DNA of 39,636 nucleotides from Lentisphaerota bacterium. GTDB taxonomy: Bacteria > Verrucomicrobiota > Kiritimatiellia > Kiritimatiellales > Pontiellaceae. Shown one piece after another: positions 1-10,761 of the stretch (position 1 is the first letter of the stretch; each line of letters begins with the position of its first letter). The stretch is from positions 1 to 39,636 of the forward strand of contig JAAYDL010000220.1 in assembly GCA_012729265.1 (NCBI GenBank). The letters run 5' to 3'. Under the pieces are notes generated by a model that was not told the origin of the DNA, searched no databases, and saw only the letters and a program-made list of their open reading frames with translations. The position numbers were made by a program, and so were the translations under genes.

Positions 1-253
1 GATCTACTGCAAACCCTTGGATCCGCCGATCTTGATCATCCAAGTACAAAATTAACTGTGGAACAGCATCCGCTCCTTTCTCCACAATTTCTTTCTCTAA
101 TTGACCGACGTAAGCGTTTTGATCCAGTTTTCGAAGCGCCTCCATTTCAGGAAGGTTTCCTGTGACATACGGCCCCGCTTCCGCATCTGCCTTCGGAGCC
201 AACAGAAAAATAAGAAGAGAGGCCACTGCGCATTTGAAGAATTTTCGTTTCAT
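1..253 (-). CDS. Secreted HEAT-like protein, N-terminal part (gene runs off the left edge)
   Basis: Reading leftward from 253 gives an open frame of 84 residues to the window edge. It begins with a typical signal peptide: basic MKRKFFK, a hydrophobic stretch ending LLIFLLAP, then an Ala-x-Ala site near residue 23. The mature part has a helix carrying VPQLILYLDD followed by QDRRIQGFAVD, the pattern of a HEAT or PBS-lyase-like repeat. It is therefore probably an exported helical-repeat protein; no specific function can be assigned. An in-frame ATG also lies at 262, but an AGAAGG ribosome site is correctly spaced only from 253. The C-terminal part is not visible. Confidence 0.6.
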   Translation of the reverse strand, partial: MKRKFFKCAVASLLIFLLAPKADAEAGPYVTGNLPEMEALRKLDQNAYVGQLEKEIVEKGADAVPQLILYLDDQDRRIQGFAVD

Positions 254-2115
<1,862 letters not shown>

Positions 2116-2140
2116 AGCATTAAACATTTAATCGCAAAGC

Positions 2141-2175
2141 AACCTCCGCCACTCCGGTGTGCGGAGGTTTTTTTT
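2141..2175 (+). terminator. Rho-independent terminator of the first esterase
   Basis: A 9-bp stem (AACCTCCGC / GCGGAGGTT) with an 11-base loop is followed by a T-run to 2175, 25 bp after the stop codon. Confidence 0.85.
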
Positions 2176-2208
2176 GTATGCCGACGGAGGGAAGCACAAC
2201 TCCATATC

Positions 2209-2221
2209 TTTGCACTTAAAT
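2209..2221 (+). promoter_or_regulatory. Shared upstream motif TTTGCACTTAAAT, copy 2
   Basis: Identical to the 13-bp string at 594-606 and at the same distance from its start codon. It overlaps TTGACA at 2221-2226, which has TTTAAT about 18 bp downstream, a plausible sigma70-type promoter. The motif could therefore overlap the -35 box. Confidence 0.45.
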
Positions 2222-2258
2222 TGACAGACCGCCGTATTAATTGGTTTAATCAGCATAA

Positions 2259-3404
<1,146 letters not shown>

Positions 3405-3405
3405 G

Positions 3406-3449
3406 TAAAAAAGGCGGTTTTGAATTTGTTCAGAACCGCCTTTTTTTTT
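3406..3449 (+). terminator. Rho-independent terminator of the second esterase
   Basis: Stem AAGGCGGTT / AACCGCCTT with a 13-base loop, followed by nine Ts ending at 3449. It starts a few bases after the stop codon at 3404 and overlaps the spurious upstream extension of the next reading frame. Confidence 0.9.
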
Positions 3450-3467
3450 GTGACAAAAACCGTGTTT

Positions 3468-5624
3468 ATGAGTGAGCGGAATCAGGAACGGATAACAGAT
3501 GGCGAGGCGCTGGCCATGCTGCGGGAGATGCCGACCGCAGAGCTGATGGCACGAGCGGATGCCATACGGCGGGCACGTCATGGCAACCGAACCTATTATG
3601 TGCACAGCCACAATCTGAACCCGACCAACCTGTGTGTAGTGAAGTGCAAGCTCTGCTCATTTTGGCGACCGGAGAATGCGCCGGATTCGTATATCACCAC
3701 GCTGGATGAAGCACAAAAAAATCTGGAACAGGCACAGAACTGGAATTTGATGGACCTGCATATCGTGGGCGGAATGATTCCGGAGCTCGACTTAAACTAT
3801 TATGAAGAGCTGTTTTCGCTGGCGCACAAGATGCTTCCGGGCGTGCTGCTTCAGGGCATGACAGCGGTGGAAATTCATTGGATTGCCGGCAACGCCGGCC
3901 TCTCTGTACGCGAAACATTGGAACGGTTGAAGGCGTGCGGTTTGGGATCAATATCAGGCGGCGGCGCGGAAATTTTTCACCCGGATATTCGCAAAAAGAT
4001 TGCGACAACCAAGATTCTGGCGCAGCAGTGGTTGGATGTGCACCGAACCGCACATGAGCTGGACCTACCGACAAATGCGACCATGCTCTTTGGACACATT
4101 GAGCAGGATGAACACATCGTAGATCACCTTTCCAGACTGCGTGCGCTACAGGATGAAACCGGCGGATTCAAAGCGGCCATTCCCCTGCCCTTTCAGGCAA
4201 ATGGAAAGGCGCTAGGCGTTAAGTATGGTCCAACGGGTGACCGACAAGTGCGCGTGGCTGCGTTGACGCGCATCTATCTGGATAACTTCCCGCACGTGCG
4301 CATGCTGGTGAATTATATGGACCGCAAGCTGCTCGGCGTCTTGACGCACAGCGGTGTGGACGACATTGGCGGCACCAGTCTGGACGAGCGCATTGCAAAA
4401 GCGGCAGGCGCTCCGCAAAGCCATAAGTTTTTCTCGTCCGATGAGATGGAAGGTTTTCTGCGCAACCACGGTCACGAACCGGTGCTGACTAATTCCGTGT
4501 ATGATCACTGTAGACGCGGCATCCTGCCGCATTATGCCCCAGCGGAAACAACGCAGCAGGATGCTGCGTCTACAATAAAGATTCTTAACCGCGTTGAATC
4601 CGGCGAACGACTGAGCTCAGAGGATGCAGTGATCCTGCTCGACGTGGCACCCTTTCAGGAGCTGGGTCGCGTGGCGGCGCTGCGGCGTAAGGCGGCGGTT
4701 CCGGGCGAGCAGGCAACCTATGTCGTCGATAAAAACCTGAACACCACCAACGTCTGCGTGACTAACTGTAAATTCTGCGCGTTCCATACGAAGCCCGGGA
4801 GCAAAAGTGCGTATACGCTCACGCCGGAACAGGTGGTGGAAAAAGTAAAACACGCCGCAGAAAAAGGTGCCACGCAGATTCTGATTCAGGGCGGTCTGAA
4901 TCCCGATCTAAAACTTGATTATTATGAAGCGTGTCTTTCCGGTATCCGTGATCAGGTGGATATCTGGATTCATTCGCTCTCGCCAACTGAGATTGAGTTT
5001 CTGGCACAAGAAGAAGGTATTTCCATCCGCGAGTGCCTTGTCCGCCTCAAAAATGCGGGATTGCAGTCACTGCCGGGCGGAGGAGCGGAAATTTTGGTCG
5101 ACGAGGTGCGACGGCGCATCAGCCCGAAAAAGACACGCTCGCAGGCGTGGCTGAATGTGATGGAAACCGCGCATGAGCTGGACCTCAAAACGACGGCAAC
5201 GATGGTTTACGGCTTCGGCGAAACATCCGCACAACGTATTGAGCATCTGATTAAGGTGCGCGAGCTGCAGGACCGAACCGGCGGCTTTACGGCCTTTATT
5301 CCTTGGAGCTTTTCGCCGGACCGCACCGAAATGGAATGCCCGCGCCGACAAAACGGCGTCGATTACCTGCGGATGATTGCGATTGCACGGCTGGTGCTCG
5401 ACAATGTTCCGCATCTCCAAGCTGGCTGGGTGACCGAAGGCCCCGATGTCGCGCAGCTTGCGCTCAACTTCGGCGCAGACGATTACGGCGGCGTGCTGAT
5501 GACCGAGGAAGTCGTGAGCGCCACCGGAGTCAATTACGGCGTGAACGAAGCGCAGGTGATCAACCTCATCCGTGAAGCGGGTTATATGCCTGTGCAGCGA
5601 ACGACGCAGTATGAACGATTGTAG
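3468..5624 (+). CDS. Fused aminofutalosine synthase (MqnE) and cyclic dehypoxanthinyl futalosine synthase (MqnC)
   Basis: A 718-residue protein with two radical-SAM enzymes in series. Residues 1-347 match MqnE: [4Fe-4S] cysteines C56, C60, C63 (CX3CX2C), LHIVGG, GGGAEIF, ATMLFGHIE, QDETGGF, and a typical end in HEPVLTNSVY. Residues from about 370 match MqnC: NTTNVCVTNCKFCAF (C430, C434, C437), GGGAEIL, ATMVYGFGE, and an end in GYMPVQRTTQYERL. MqnE and MqnC catalyse separate steps of the futalosine route to menaquinone and are normally separate proteins. Residues 348-369 are encoded entirely by a palindromic repeat, and the TAG stop lies in a second one. The start at ATG 3468 has no strong ribosome site; the open frame upstream runs into the previous terminator. 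An FbiC-like CofG/CofH fusion is less likely because the motifs fit MqnE and MqnC better. Confidence 0.8.
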   Translation: MSERNQERITDGEALAMLREMPTAELMARADAIRRARHGNRTYYVHSHNLNPTNLCVVKCKLCSFWRPENAPDSYITTLDEAQKNLEQAQNWNLMDLHIVGGMIPELDLNYYEELFSLAHKMLPGVLLQGMTAVEIHWIAGNAGLSVRETLERLKACGLGSISGGGAEIFHPDIRKKIATTKILAQQWLDVHRTAHELDLPTNATMLFGHIEQDEHIVDHLSRLRALQDETGGFKAAIPLPFQANGKALGVKYGPTGDRQVRVAALTRIYLDNFPHVRMLVNYMDRKLLGVLTHSGVDDIGGTSLDERIAKAAGAPQSHKFFSSDEMEGFLRNHGHEPVLTNSVYDHCRRGILPHYAPAETTQQDAASTIKILNRVESGERLSSEDAVILLDVAPFQELGRVAALRRKAAVPGEQATYVVDKNLNTTNVCVTNCKFCAFHTKPGSKSAYTLTPEQVVEKVKHAAEKGATQILIQGGLNPDLKLDYYEACLSGIRDQVDIWIHSLSPTEIEFLAQEEGISIRECLVRLKNAGLQSLPGGGAEILVDEVRRRISPKKTRSQAWLNVMETAHELDLKTTATMVYGFGETSAQRIEHLIKVRELQDRTGGFTAFIPWSFSPDRTEMECPRRQNGVDYLRMIAIARLVLDNVPHLQAGWVTEGPDVAQLALNFGADDYGGVLMTEEVVSATGVNYGVNEAQVINLIREAGYMPVQRTTQYERL
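4509..4574. repeat. 66-bp palindromic element inserted in frame at the MqnE/MqnC junction
   Basis: The element begins TGTAGACG and ends CGTCTACA. Its arms pair over about 27 positions with four transition mismatches, leaving a short centre of about 12 bases. The left arm reads TGTAGACGCGGCATCCTGCC. It is 66 bp, exactly 22 codons, and is read in the one frame that turns TGTAGA into Cys-Arg. It begins immediately after the expected MqnE C-terminus. It resembles REP or Rickettsia-type palindromic elements in form; no relationship by descent is claimed. Confidence 0.8.
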
Positions 5625-5695
5625 ACGACGCTTCCAGCTTCGGTATGCACTCTCGGCTAAAAGAAACGACAACGGAGCCGGAAGCTCCGTCTACA
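5620..5695. repeat. 76-bp palindromic element overlapping the stop codon of the mqnE-mqnC fusion
   Basis: Same TGTAGACG / CGTCTACA ends as the element at 4509-4574, but a different core (GCTTCC near the left end, GGAAGC near the right). Here the TAG of TGTAGACG is read in frame as the stop codon (5622-5624). It fills the gap to the convergent fhs stop at 5700, so its hairpin may also act in transcript ending or RNA stability for both genes. Confidence 0.75.
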
Positions 5696-5699
5696 TTCA

Positions 5700-7463
5700 T
5701 CAAAACAGCCCGGTGACTTTGCCGGTTTCGACATCAACATCGATGCGACGGAACCCGGGATTTGAGCTGGTTCCGGGCATCAGCTTAATATCGCCCGCCA
5801 CAGGGACAATGAAGCCGGCACCTTTATAAATCAGCACATCGCGGACCGGAAGTCGCCAGCCTTTGGGGGCCCCTTTAAAGTCGGGATCATGCGAGAGGCT
5901 GAGGTGGGTTTTAACCATGCAAATGCCCATCCGAGCAACCTCGGGATCGGCCTGAAACTGCGCCATTTTCTTTTCGGCGGTCGGAGACCAGTCCACACCC
6001 GCAGCGCCATAGAGTTCGGTGGCGATGCACTTGACGCGATCTTTGAGCGGCAGATCAAGGTCGTAGAGATAGTCAAAATGGTTTTCCTCTTCACAGGCCG
6101 ACACCACGGCCTCGGCCAGTTCAACAGCGCCTTCGCCGCCCTTGAGCCAGTGCTCGGAAACCGCGCAACGCGCATTGTTTTCTGCGGCGATACGGCGGAT
6201 GAGGTCATGCTCAGCTTGGGTATCGGTGTGAAAGCTGTTGATGCAAACAACGGGACAGCTTCCACTGCGGCGTACAATGTTTATGTGCGCAATCAGGTTG
6301 GAGCAGCCTTTTTCGAGCAGTTCGAGGTTTTCTTCCGTGTAGGCCGGATCGAGCGGTTTCCCGGGTTTTACGAGCGGTCCTCCGCCGTGCATTTTAAGGG
6401 CGCGCACGGTGGCAACAATCACGACGGCGTCGGGCTTCAGTCCCGAACAGCGGCACTTGAGGTTCCAGAATTTTTCGAAGCCGATGTCCGCTCCAAAGCC
6501 GCTTTCGGTGACGAGATAGTCGCCCATACGCACACCGAGCATATCGGAAATGACGGAGTTCTGACCGATGGCAATATTGGCAAAGGGACCGGCGTGAACG
6601 AGTACCGGATTTCCTTCAATAGTCTGCACCAAGTTTGGATTGAGCGCCTCGACCATAATTGCGGTCATCGCCCCGTCCACCCCCAGATCGGCGGTGGTCA
6701 CTTCTTTCCCGCTGCGGCTGTAGGCCACCACCATTTTACCGATACGCTCCCGCATATCCTTGAGGCTGTCGGATACCGCAAGAATCGCCATCAGCTCGCT
6801 GGAAACGCTGATCTGGAATCCGGATTCCATTTCGTACCCGTCCATTTTTCCGCCCTTACCAATGGTAATGTGGCGCAGAGACTGCGCGCAGAAATCGATT
6901 GCCCATTTAATCTGTACGTGCTCGGGATCAATATCGAGTCGCGGAATACCGATCTGGGCGAGTCGTTCATCGTCATAATTATTTTCATGCTGCATCCGGG
7001 CGGTGAGGGCGACCATACAAAGATTGTGTGCATTCGTGACTGCGTCGATATCGCCCGTGAGACCAAGCGAGAACGGAGCGAGCGGAATGCATTGCGCCAG
7101 ACCGCCGCCGGCAGCGGAACCCTTGATATTGAAGGTCGGACCGCCGCTGGGCTGACGAATCGCACCGACCGGTTTTTTACCGATGCGGCCCAGCCCTTCG
7201 ACAAGGCCCATGGTGGTCGTGGTTTTCCCTTCCCCTAGCGGCGTGGGCGTAATGGCTGTGACATCGACATATTTTCCGCACGGAAGATCCTTCACGCGCT
7301 GCCAGGTTTTGGGATAGTCAATTTTCGCAATATTACGTCCGCGCGGAGAAAGTTCTCCTGGAACGAGACCGAGTTTTTCTCCAATCTGCTCAATGGGAAG
7401 CATCTCTTTTTCTGCCGCTTCAGCGATCTGCCAGTCCGCCATCTTTGTTGGGTCAAGTTCCAT
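5700..7463 (-). CDS. fhs: Formate-tetrahydrofolate ligase
   Basis: A 587-residue cytoplasmic enzyme that joins formate to tetrahydrofolate with ATP, giving 10-formyl-THF for one-carbon metabolism. The P-loop is [10 protein letters not shown] with Lys80. Other family features are [55 protein letters not shown] and a C-terminus near [12 protein letters not shown]. The length is slightly above the usual 550-560 residues. GAGG lies about 10 bases before the ATG. It is convergent with the menaquinone gene and follows transketolase in the same direction, but a terminator lies between, so it is probably a separate transcript. In anaerobes it may serve formate assimilation or purine and serine/glycine supply; the sequence does not decide. 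Confidence 0.95.
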   Translation of the reverse strand: MELDPTKMADWQIAEAAEKEMLPIEQIGEKLGLVPGELSPRGRNIAKIDYPKTWQRVKDLPCGKYVDVTAITPTPLGEGKTTTTMGLVEGLGRIGKKPVGAIRQPSGGPTFNIKGSAAGGGLAQCIPLAPFSLGLTGDIDAVTNAHNLCMVALTARMQHENNYDDERLAQIGIPRLDIDPEHVQIKWAIDFCAQSLRHITIGKGGKMDGYEMESGFQISVSSELMAILAVSDSLKDMRERIGKMVVAYSRSGKEVTTADLGVDGAMTAIMVEALNPNLVQTIEGNPVLVHAGPFANIAIGQNSVISDMLGVRMGDYLVTESGFGADIGFEKFWNLKCRCSGLKPDAVVIVATVRALKMHGGGPLVKPGKPLDPAYTEENLELLEKGCSNLIAHINIVRRSGSCPVVCINSFHTDTQAEHDLIRRIAAENNARCAVSEHWLKGGEGAVELAEAVVSACEEENHFDYLYDLDLPLKDRVKCIATELYGAAGVDWSPTAEKKMAQFQADPEVARMGICMVKTHLSLSHDPDFKGAPKGWRLPVRDVLIYKGAGFIVPVAGDIKLMPGTSSNPGFRRIDVDVETGKVTGLF

Positions 7464-7570
7464 GGGTTTATGTCCTCATTTGTACCAGTTAATGGCCCAA
7501 GAAAATGGCCGAAGCAAGGGCAGTTGATCAATATAAAACCGGCTTAATTTTTCAAGAATGGATAAATATA

Positions 7571-7598
7571 CAAAACGCCCCGGAGGTCCCGGGGCGTT
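7571..7598 (-). terminator. Rho-independent terminator of transketolase
   Basis: A 10-bp GC-rich stem (AACGCCCCGG at 7574-7583, CCGGGGCGTT at 7589-7598). On the minus strand the stem runs into TTTT. It lies about 25 bp beyond the transketolase stop. Confidence 0.85.
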
Positions 7599-7623
7599 CT
7601 GCGGAATTCTCTGCGACCGAAAA

Positions 7624-9609
7624 TCAGCCGATCAGTTCCTTCGCCTTGGCATATATGTTGTCGGCGGTGAAACCGAATTTTTCCTGCAGTACCTTAAACG
7701 GCCCGGATGCACCGAAGTCATCCTTGGTGACCATTACACCGCAGCGGCCGACGTAGCGCTGCCAGCCGAAGCTGGTACCCGCTTCAACCGCCATGCGCTT
7801 GCTGCAGGAGGACGGAAGGACAGATTCCTGATAAGCTGCGTCCTGCTTTTCGAACAATTCCCAAGAGGGCATACTGACGACGCGCACGTTTTTGCCTTCT
7901 CCGCCAAGCTTCTGAGCGGCCGCCAGCGTCATTTCCACTTCGGATCCGGTCGCGAGCATCAGCAGTTCCGGATTGCCTTCGCCGCTCTGCCAGAGCGTGT
8001 AAGCGCCCTTCTTGACATTGCTTGCAGCAGGATAGACGGAGCGATCGATGGTCGGCAGGTTCTGGCGGGTTAGACAGAGTGCAGTCGGGCCGGATTTGTT
8101 TTCCAGCGCAGCCACCCAGCCGGCGGCCACTTCAGTGGCGTCTGCCGGACGAATCACGGTCATGTTCGGAATCATGCGCAGGCTCATTACCGTTTCGATC
8201 GGCTGGTGAGTCGGGCCGTCTTCGCCGACACAGAAGCTGTCGTGCGTGAAGACATAAATAACCGGAACACCCATTAGTGCCGCCAAACGGGCAACCGGAC
8301 GAACGTAGTCGGCAAAGACCAGGAACGTGCCGCCAAAGACGCGGAAGCCGCCGTGCAGCTGAATCCCGCTCATAACGCCGGCCATACCAAGTTCGCGCAC
8401 CCCAAAGTGGAAGTTGCGCCCTTCAAACGCATTCTTTCCAATATCACCGAGACCCGCCATGTAGGTGTTGTTTGAAGGGGCCAAATCCGCCGATCCGCCG
8501 ACGAGGTAAGGAATTTCCTTTGCGAGCGCATTGATGACTTTCCCGGAGGAAGCGCGCGTCGCCATGGAGGAGCCAGCCTCAAAGATATCCAGTTTGTTTT
8601 CGAGATCTGCCGGAAGCTCGCCCTTTTGAGCCTTATCCCATTCGAGTGCTTTGGCGGGGTTGGCCTGAGCAAACTTGGCAAATTCCGTATTCCAGAGCGC
8701 TTCCACCTGTTTCATTTCTTCGACGCGGGCGGCAAAAATGTCGCGCACTTCTTGCGGAACAAAGAATTTTTCATCCGGCATACCGAGGTTCTTTTTGGTC
8801 AGCACGATTTCTTCTTCGCCGAGCGGAGCACCGTGTACATCGTGCGAACCTTCTTTATTCGGAGAACCAAACCCAATCTTGGTATTACAGATAATAATCG
8901 ACGGTTTTTCTGACTCGGCCTGAGCGGCTTCGATAGCGGCGGAAATTTCGTCGTGGTTATGCCCATTCACCTCCTGCACCTGCCAGCCGTACGCTTCCAT
9001 ACGCTTGCGCACGTCGTCGGTGTAAGTAATGTGCGTATCGCCTTCGATGGAGATAAAATTCTGGTCGTAGAAGACCACCAGCTTGCCTAGGCCATGGTTA
9101 CCGGCGAGCGAGAAGACTTCGTGAGAAATGCCTTCTTCAAATTCACCTTCGGAAGCAATAACGTAGGTGAAGTGATCCACGATCTTCTGCGCTTCGCTGT
9201 TATAACGCGCAGCGAGCATCTGCTCGGCAATCGCCATGCCGACGGCGTTGGAGCAGCCCTGCCCCAGCGGACCGGTGGTGGTTTCAACACCCACCGTGTG
9301 ACCGTATTCCGGGTGCCCAGCGGTCAAGGAGCCCCACTGACGGAACTTCTTGAGTTCGTCGAGCGGGAGATCGTATCCGGCGAGGTGCAGCAGGCTGTAA
9401 ATCAGCATGGAACCGTGGCCTGCGGAAAGAACAAAGCGGTCGCGATCCGGCCACGCAGGGTTGTGCGGATTGTGCTTCAGATATTTGGTCCACAATACTG
9501 CAGAAACATCGGCCATACCCATCGGCATGCCCGGATGCCCGGAGTTAGCGGCTTGGATACCGTCCATGGCCAGTCCACGGATAGTGTTTGCAACAAGGTT
9601 GAGATTCAT
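7624..9609 (-). CDS. tkt: Transketolase
   Basis: A 661-residue TPP enzyme of the non-oxidative pentose phosphate pathway, moving two-carbon units between sugar phosphates. Landmarks in order: [45 protein letters not shown], the Mg/TPP loop [25 protein letters not shown], the central FGVRELGM motif and the TPP-helix region [34 protein letters not shown], and the C-terminal [12 protein letters not shown]. In the TPP/Mg loop the usual Gly-Asp-Gly reads Ser-Glu-Gly, so the metal-ligand Asp is Glu at residue 154. GAGGG precedes the ATG at good spacing. Confidence 0.95.
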   Translation of the reverse strand: MNLNLVANTIRGLAMDGIQAANSGHPGMPMGMADVSAVLWTKYLKHNPHNPAWPDRDRFVLSAGHGSMLIYSLLHLAGYDLPLDELKKFRQWGSLTAGHPEYGHTVGVETTTGPLGQGCSNAVGMAIAEQMLAARYNSEAQKIVDHFTYVIASEGEFEEGISHEVFSLAGNHGLGKLVVFYDQNFISIEGDTHITYTDDVRKRMEAYGWQVQEVNGHNHDEISAAIEAAQAESEKPSIIICNTKIGFGSPNKEGSHDVHGAPLGEEEIVLTKKNLGMPDEKFFVPQEVRDIFAARVEEMKQVEALWNTEFAKFAQANPAKALEWDKAQKGELPADLENKLDIFEAGSSMATRASSGKVINALAKEIPYLVGGSADLAPSNNTYMAGLGDIGKNAFEGRNFHFGVRELGMAGVMSGIQLHGGFRVFGGTFLVFADYVRPVARLAALMGVPVIYVFTHDSFCVGEDGPTHQPIETVMSLRMIPNMTVIRPADATEVAAGWVAALENKSGPTALCLTRQNLPTIDRSVYPAASNVKKGAYTLWQSGEGNPELLMLATGSEVEMTLAAAQKLGGEGKNVRVVSMPSWELFEKQDAAYQESVLPSSCSKRMAVEAGTSFGWQRYVGRCGVMVTKDDFGASGPFKVLQEKFGFTADNIYAKAKELIG

Positions 9610-9771
9610 GATTATCCCTCGGTTTTAATTCTATTCAGTTCTGTAAAAACGAGCCATAGAAAATAGTTTACCGCCCCGGTATTACAAGCCATTTCCTACT
9701 TAAATGCGCACACTGGCCAATCCCTTGCCAATGAATCTGAAAAAAGGAGTTGACCGCATTATTTCGTCCGC

Positions 9772-9800
9772 AAAAAAAAAGGCCCTCTAAAGAGGGCCTT
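9772..9800 (-). terminator. Rho-independent terminator of the ribbon-helix-helix gene
   Basis: A 10-bp stem (AAGGCCCTCT / AGAGGGCCTT) with a 2-base gap between the arms (effective loop larger), followed on the minus strand by about nine Ts. It sits 20 bp beyond the stop of the small gene at 9823. Confidence 0.9.
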
Positions 9801-9822
9801 CTAGACATCAAGAAGATTGATG

Positions 9823-10005
9823 TTATTTCTTTTCCTGCAGTGTAAGCTTTTTGCCGGATTCCAACCATTCGGTCAGGATTACTTTGCAGTATTTGCTTGT
9901 GGAGAGGTGCATAGAGCTTGCGCGATTCTCCAACTCATCTGCCATCTTCTTGGACATGTTAATGCCGATTGTCTTTGTATTTTTCCCGATAGGATTAGTT
10001 GCCAT
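9823..10005 (-). CDS. Small ribbon-helix-helix DNA-binding protein
   Basis: A 60-residue basic protein. The segment KTIGINMSKKMADELENRAS gives a short beta strand followed by a helix, then HLSTSKYCKVILTEWLESGK gives the turn and second helix: the ribbon-helix-helix (CopG/Arc/MetJ) pattern. Such proteins bind DNA as dimers, often as autorepressors or antitoxins. No toxin gene lies beside it: the gene upstream is divergent and encodes a membrane protein. A GAGG ribosome site, a plausible promoter and a strong terminator make a real single-gene transcript likely. Target unknown. Confidence 0.75.
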   Translation of the reverse strand: MATNPIGKNTKTIGINMSKKMADELENRASSMHLSTSKYCKVILTEWLESGKKLTLQEKK

Positions 10006-10043
10006 GTTGTATACCTCATTTGTTTGTTTAAGTGGTTTTTTTT

Positions 10044-10072
10044 TAATATTTCCAGCTTCACCTGTCTAGCAA
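10044..10072 (-). promoter_or_regulatory. Candidate promoter of the ribbon-helix-helix gene
   Basis: On the minus strand TTGCTA (10072-10067) and ATATTA (10049-10044) are 17 bp apart, upstream of the ATG at 10005. Confidence 0.4.
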
Positions 10073-10271
10073 AAAATGCTGGAAAAATGCGATAATATTG
10101 CCGGACCAAACAAGGGGTGTTTTCATAAGGAATATCAAAACACTCCATTCGGAATTTTGCGGCGCGGAGGAGCAAGCGGCAAGATTGCAGGAAAACCAAT
10201 TCTGCGAGACGGCTCTTGAATTTAAGGGATCTTTAACCCACTCTGTGCAAATCAACCCACAGGGAGAACGC

Positions 10272-10745
10272 ATGGAAAATTTGATCTATAAAATAGAAGA
10301 GATGGCAGAGAGCCTTCTCGAACTGGGGATCGTAGGCACAGCTCTGCTGGTCATCATTTTTTTCTTAATCCTTATTATCAGCCTGATACCCACCTTGTTT
10401 TATCTGCGATCGCTTCATATCGCATTTCAGCGCTGCGCCCCGGAAAACCGAACGCATTATCCAGCCGAGGTTTGGCTGTTGCTGATCCCTTTTTTCAATA
10501 TCGCTTGGCATTTTATTACGGTCAAACGACTGGCGGAATCTCAGAAAAAAGAATTTGAACAGCGCCGCTTAGAGACGAACAATATCTCTTCATCTAAAAT
10601 CATTGGTTTGGCGATGTGCACCTTTACCCTCTGCACCATTATTCCCTTTATTGGCCTGCTCGCAGCCCCGATCGGCTTTATCTGCTGGATTCTTTACTGG
10701 ATTAAACTTTCAGGCAATTCCGCAATGCTGATTAAGAAAGCATAA
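10272..10745 (+). CDS. Uncharacterised membrane protein with WLLLIPFFNIAWHF motif
   Basis: A 157-residue integral membrane protein. Hydrophobic segments lie at about 19-46, 66-86 and 108-146 (the last probably two spans). Between them is a charged stretch rich in Lys/Glu (about 84-104). The motif AEVWLLLIPFFNIAWHFITVKRLAES recalls small membrane modules attached to GYF-like or DUF4328-like domains, but I cannot name the family firmly. The start at 10272 is chosen because AGGGAG precedes it and the first span follows; the open frame back to 10098 does not look coding. The HEAT-repeat lipoprotein gene follows after 16 bp, so the two are probably co-transcribed. Confidence 0.7.
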   Translation: MENLIYKIEEMAESLLELGIVGTALLVIIFFLILIISLIPTLFYLRSLHIAFQRCAPENRTHYPAEVWLLLIPFFNIAWHFITVKRLAESQKKEFEQRRLETNNISSSKIIGLAMCTFTLCTIIPFIGLLAAPIGFICWILYWIKLSGNSAMLIKKA

Positions 10746-10761
10746 AATTTCGGTGCAGAAT

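Noticed and set aside
3420-3467. Longer N-terminus of the MqnE-MqnC protein starting at TTG 3420
   Set aside because: It would start inside the terminator of the preceding gene, has no ribosome site and adds residues absent from the family.
5889-7238. A 449-codon plus-strand open frame opposite the formate-THF ligase gene
   Set aside because: The minus strand encodes a complete, clearly recognisable enzyme; the plus frame has no family motifs.
9823-10745. A toxin-antitoxin pair made of the ribbon-helix-helix protein and the neighbouring gene
   Set aside because: The neighbour is divergent, far longer than typical toxins and a multi-span membrane protein. The small gene has its own promoter and terminator.
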